In this document: piece after piece, positions 62,506-64,000 of the stretch | Layout of the letters: each line of letters opens with the position of its first letter | Numbering within the stretch: position 1 is the stretch's first letter | Assembly: GCF_004103715.1 (NCBI RefSeq) | Contig: NZ_CP035282.1 | Location: 682,001 to 746,000, forward strand | DNA from: Acidilutibacter cellobiosedens | Lineage (GTDB): Bacteria > Bacillota > Clostridia > Tissierellales > Acidilutibacteraceae | Reading direction: 5' to 3' | DNA length: 64,000 bases | Program-made: the position numbers and the translations under genes | The notes under the pieces: generated by a model | What the model saw: the letters and a program-made list of their open reading frames with translations, nothing else | Database searches by the model: none | Told to the model about the DNA's origin: nothing

Positions 62506-63018
62506 CTGAATTTAATTTTTGATAAATGTACTATAGAAGATTTTGATGACTTTTATATGTTAAGATGTGATGAAGAAAATATTTATTGGACAGGCCATAG
62601 GGAAAAGCCTGATAGAGACAAGCTATATAAATGGTATTTGGAACAATTGAAAAGAACTGATAGAATAATGTTTTTAGTTAAGGCCGATTCCTTGGATGAA
62701 CCTGCAGGGTATTTATATTTGGACATAGTGAAGAATAATGGAGAAATTGTTGCAGAGACCGGCCATGGAGTTAATTCAAAATATAAAGGGAGAGGTATTG
62801 GAACACAAATAATAAAATTTGCTGTCGATTATACAACTAATGAATTAAAGCATATTAATAAAATAGATGGCTGGATATTGGAAGACAATGTCGGTTCTAT
62901 AAAAAATGTATTAAAAAATGGATATATTGAAACCGGCGAAAAAAAGAGAGTTTTTATTGATGAAAAGAATGGATTTAAAAATATGAAAAGATATATTTAT
63001 GAAATAAATCGTAGATAG
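62506..63018 (+). CDS. GNAT-family acetyltransferase, probable CTG start
   Basis: A 170-residue GNAT protein: TIEDFDDFYMLRCDEENIYWTGH at the start, the acetyl-CoA loop KYKGRGIGTQIIKFAVDY (about 92-109) and GWILEDNVGSIKNVLKNGY near the C-terminus. It may N-acetylate the glycan sugar, as LegH-type enzymes do, or another amine. Homology of the N-terminal strand extends 17 codons before the first ATG (62557). GGGAGGTG at 62491 lies 7 bases before an in-frame CTG at 62506; no ATG, GTG or TTG is in frame there, so CTG is the likely start. Confidence 0.75.
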   Translation: MNLIFDKCTIEDFDDFYMLRCDEENIYWTGHREKPDRDKLYKWYLEQLKRTDRIMFLVKADSLDEPAGYLYLDIVKNNGEIVAETGHGVNSKYKGRGIGTQIIKFAVDYTTNELKHINKIDGWILEDNVGSIKNVLKNGYIETGEKKRVFIDEKNGFKNMKRYIYEINRR

Positions 63019-63029
63019 AGGTGAAAAAA

Positions 63030-64000
63030 GTGTATTACATTATCGACACAGATTGTTTGGAGTGGGATAAATGTTTGAATGATATGCCTCTCCAATATAG
63101 AGATATATATTTTACCTCTGGATATTATAAACTGTATGAATTAAATGGAGATGGAATTGGAAAGATGTTTATTTATGAAGAGAATGGGAAAACAGTATTA
63201 TACCCTTTTCTTCTAAATGAAATAAATGGCTATGGATTAGAAAAGAAGTGTTATGATATACAAACAGCCTATGGATATGGAGGACCGATAAGCAATTGTG
63301 GTGATGAACTGTTTTTGAAAAATTCTGAAGAATGTTTTTTAAAATACTGTACTACCAGTAACATTATTGCTGAATTTATAAGATTTCATCCATTAATTAA
63401 AAATGAAAGACTCTTTAAAGAGAATATTGAAGTTTTACATAACAGAAAGACCGTTTATTTGAAATTAGAAGAGGACATACAAACTATATGGAACGAATAT
63501 ATATCAAGTAAATGTAGAAATATGATAAGAAAGGCAAAAAAGAACAATTTGAAAGTAATTAAAAACAATGATTATAAGGTTTTTAAACAAATATATGAGA
63601 AAACAATGGATAAAGTCGGAGCGGCAAAAGAGTATTATTTTCATGATAAATATTATCATGAAATGAGTAAAAATGAAAGTTTTATTATAATGAATGTATT
63701 GAAAGATGATTTAGTTATTGCATCATCGCTATTCATGATATATGGAGACTACTTTCACTATCATCTGTCGGGAACTAAAAAAGATTATTTAAAGTATGCA
63801 AGCAATAATATACTTTTATGGGAAGCAATAAAATTTGCTCAACAAAGTAAATGTAAATTTTTTCATTTTGGTGGAGGACTGAAAGATAACGAAGAGGATT
63901 CTCTATATTTGTTTAAAAAAAGTTTTTCAAAAACTACGTCTGACTTTTATATCGGGAAAAGAATTCACAATGAAAATATATATTATTATTTGATTGATAA
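63030..64000 (+). CDS. FemAB/GNAT-like acyltransferase, cut by window end
   Basis: The frame opens with GTG at 63030 (AGAGGTG before it) and runs past the window end, 323 codons so far. It reads like a FemAB-type double-GNAT protein: a first half with YFTSGYYKLYE and AYGYGGPI, then SKCRNMIRKAKKNNLKV and HYHLSGTKKDYLKYASNN with FFHFGGGLKDNEED near the end. Such proteins add amino acids to wall or glycan precursors; related members occur in surface-glycan clusters. It follows the GNAT gene by 11 bases in the glycan operon. The C-terminal end is outside. Confidence 0.75.
   Translation, partial: MYYIIDTDCLEWDKCLNDMPLQYRDIYFTSGYYKLYELNGDGIGKMFIYEENGKTVLYPFLLNEINGYGLEKKCYDIQTAYGYGGPISNCGDELFLKNSEECFLKYCTTSNIIAEFIRFHPLIKNERLFKENIEVLHNRKTVYLKLEEDIQTIWNEYISSKCRNMIRKAKKNNLKVIKNNDYKVFKQIYEKTMDKVGAAKEYYFHDKYYHEMSKNESFIIMNVLKDDLVIASSLFMIYGDYFHYHLSGTKKDYLKYASNNILLWEAIKFAQQSKCKFFHFGGGLKDNEEDSLYLFKKSFSKTTSDFYIGKRIHNENIYYYLID

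Overview
The window looks like a piece of the chromosome of a low-GC, endospore-forming, motile, anaerobic Firmicute of the Clostridia/Tissierellia type. The evidence is AT-rich DNA with strong AGGAGG ribosome binding sites, a sporulation block (ywmB, murA, spoIID, spoIIQ, spoIIID, mbl) in the order known from Bacillus and Clostridia, a glycyl-radical enzyme with its activase, and an acetoacetyl-CoA/CoA-transferase module. The genus is not determined.

Layout. 1-2.1 kb: the 3' part of a thiolase gene and the two subunits of a CoA-transferase. 2.1-4.1 kb (minus): a KtrA/KtrB-type K+ uptake pair. 4.3-13.5 kb: ywmB-murA-spoIID, spoIIQ, spoIIID, mbl, flgF/flgG-type rod genes (flhO, flhP), a stand-alone FlgJ-type rod-binding protein, a secreted lytic transglycosylase and a 25-residue membrane micropeptide. 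13.5-16.4 kb (minus): a large secreted phosphodiester glycosidase-like protein. 16.6-18.9 kb: tRNA-Pro, a Cys-rich ferritin-like protein with a possible sigma-K promoter, and metK behind a SAM-I riboswitch. 19.1-26.8 kb: a split fructose/mannosylglycerate-type PTS, a GH38 alpha-mannosidase, a PRD regulator and ManA. 26.9-29.8 kb: recD2 and comF.

29.8-46.4 kb is the late flagellar region: yvyF, flgM, flgN, two flgK paralogues, flgL, fliW, csrA, flagellin 1, a second and shorter csrA absent from a long-ORF view, flagellin 2, a Maf-type glycosyltransferase, a YjfB-like protein, decayed oppC/oppD remnants, and a 1237-residue giant flagellin with about eight degenerate repeats. 46.5-53.6 kb: a small membrane protein, a DeoR-type regulator, and a glycyl-radical enzyme, activase and cellobiose-type PTS (IIA, IIB, IIC). 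54.3-64 kb: a 21-residue-repeat coiled-coil protein, a second Maf operon, and flagellin glycan genes of legionaminic-acid type (PtmE-, LegF-, LegG- and LegI-like) followed by a DegT-fold protein, a GNAT and a FemAB-like protein cut by the window end.

How it works together. I found seven sites fitting the sigma-28 (SigD) consensus TAAA-N15/16-GCCGATAA, upstream of flhO, flgM, flagellin 1, maf1, the giant flagellin, the coiled-coil gene and the maf2 operon. They tie the scattered late-motility genes into one regulon under FlgM. Translation of the flagellins is probably controlled by FliW/CsrA. Both normal flagellin leaders carry a hairpin with GGA in its loop, 11-12 nt before the Shine-Dalgarno sequence, and the flagellin 1 3' UTR holds another CsrA-consensus hairpin. 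The short csrA2 keeps the RNA-binding arginines but lacks the C-terminal extension. Maf proteins and the nonulosonic-acid genes point to glycosylated flagellins.
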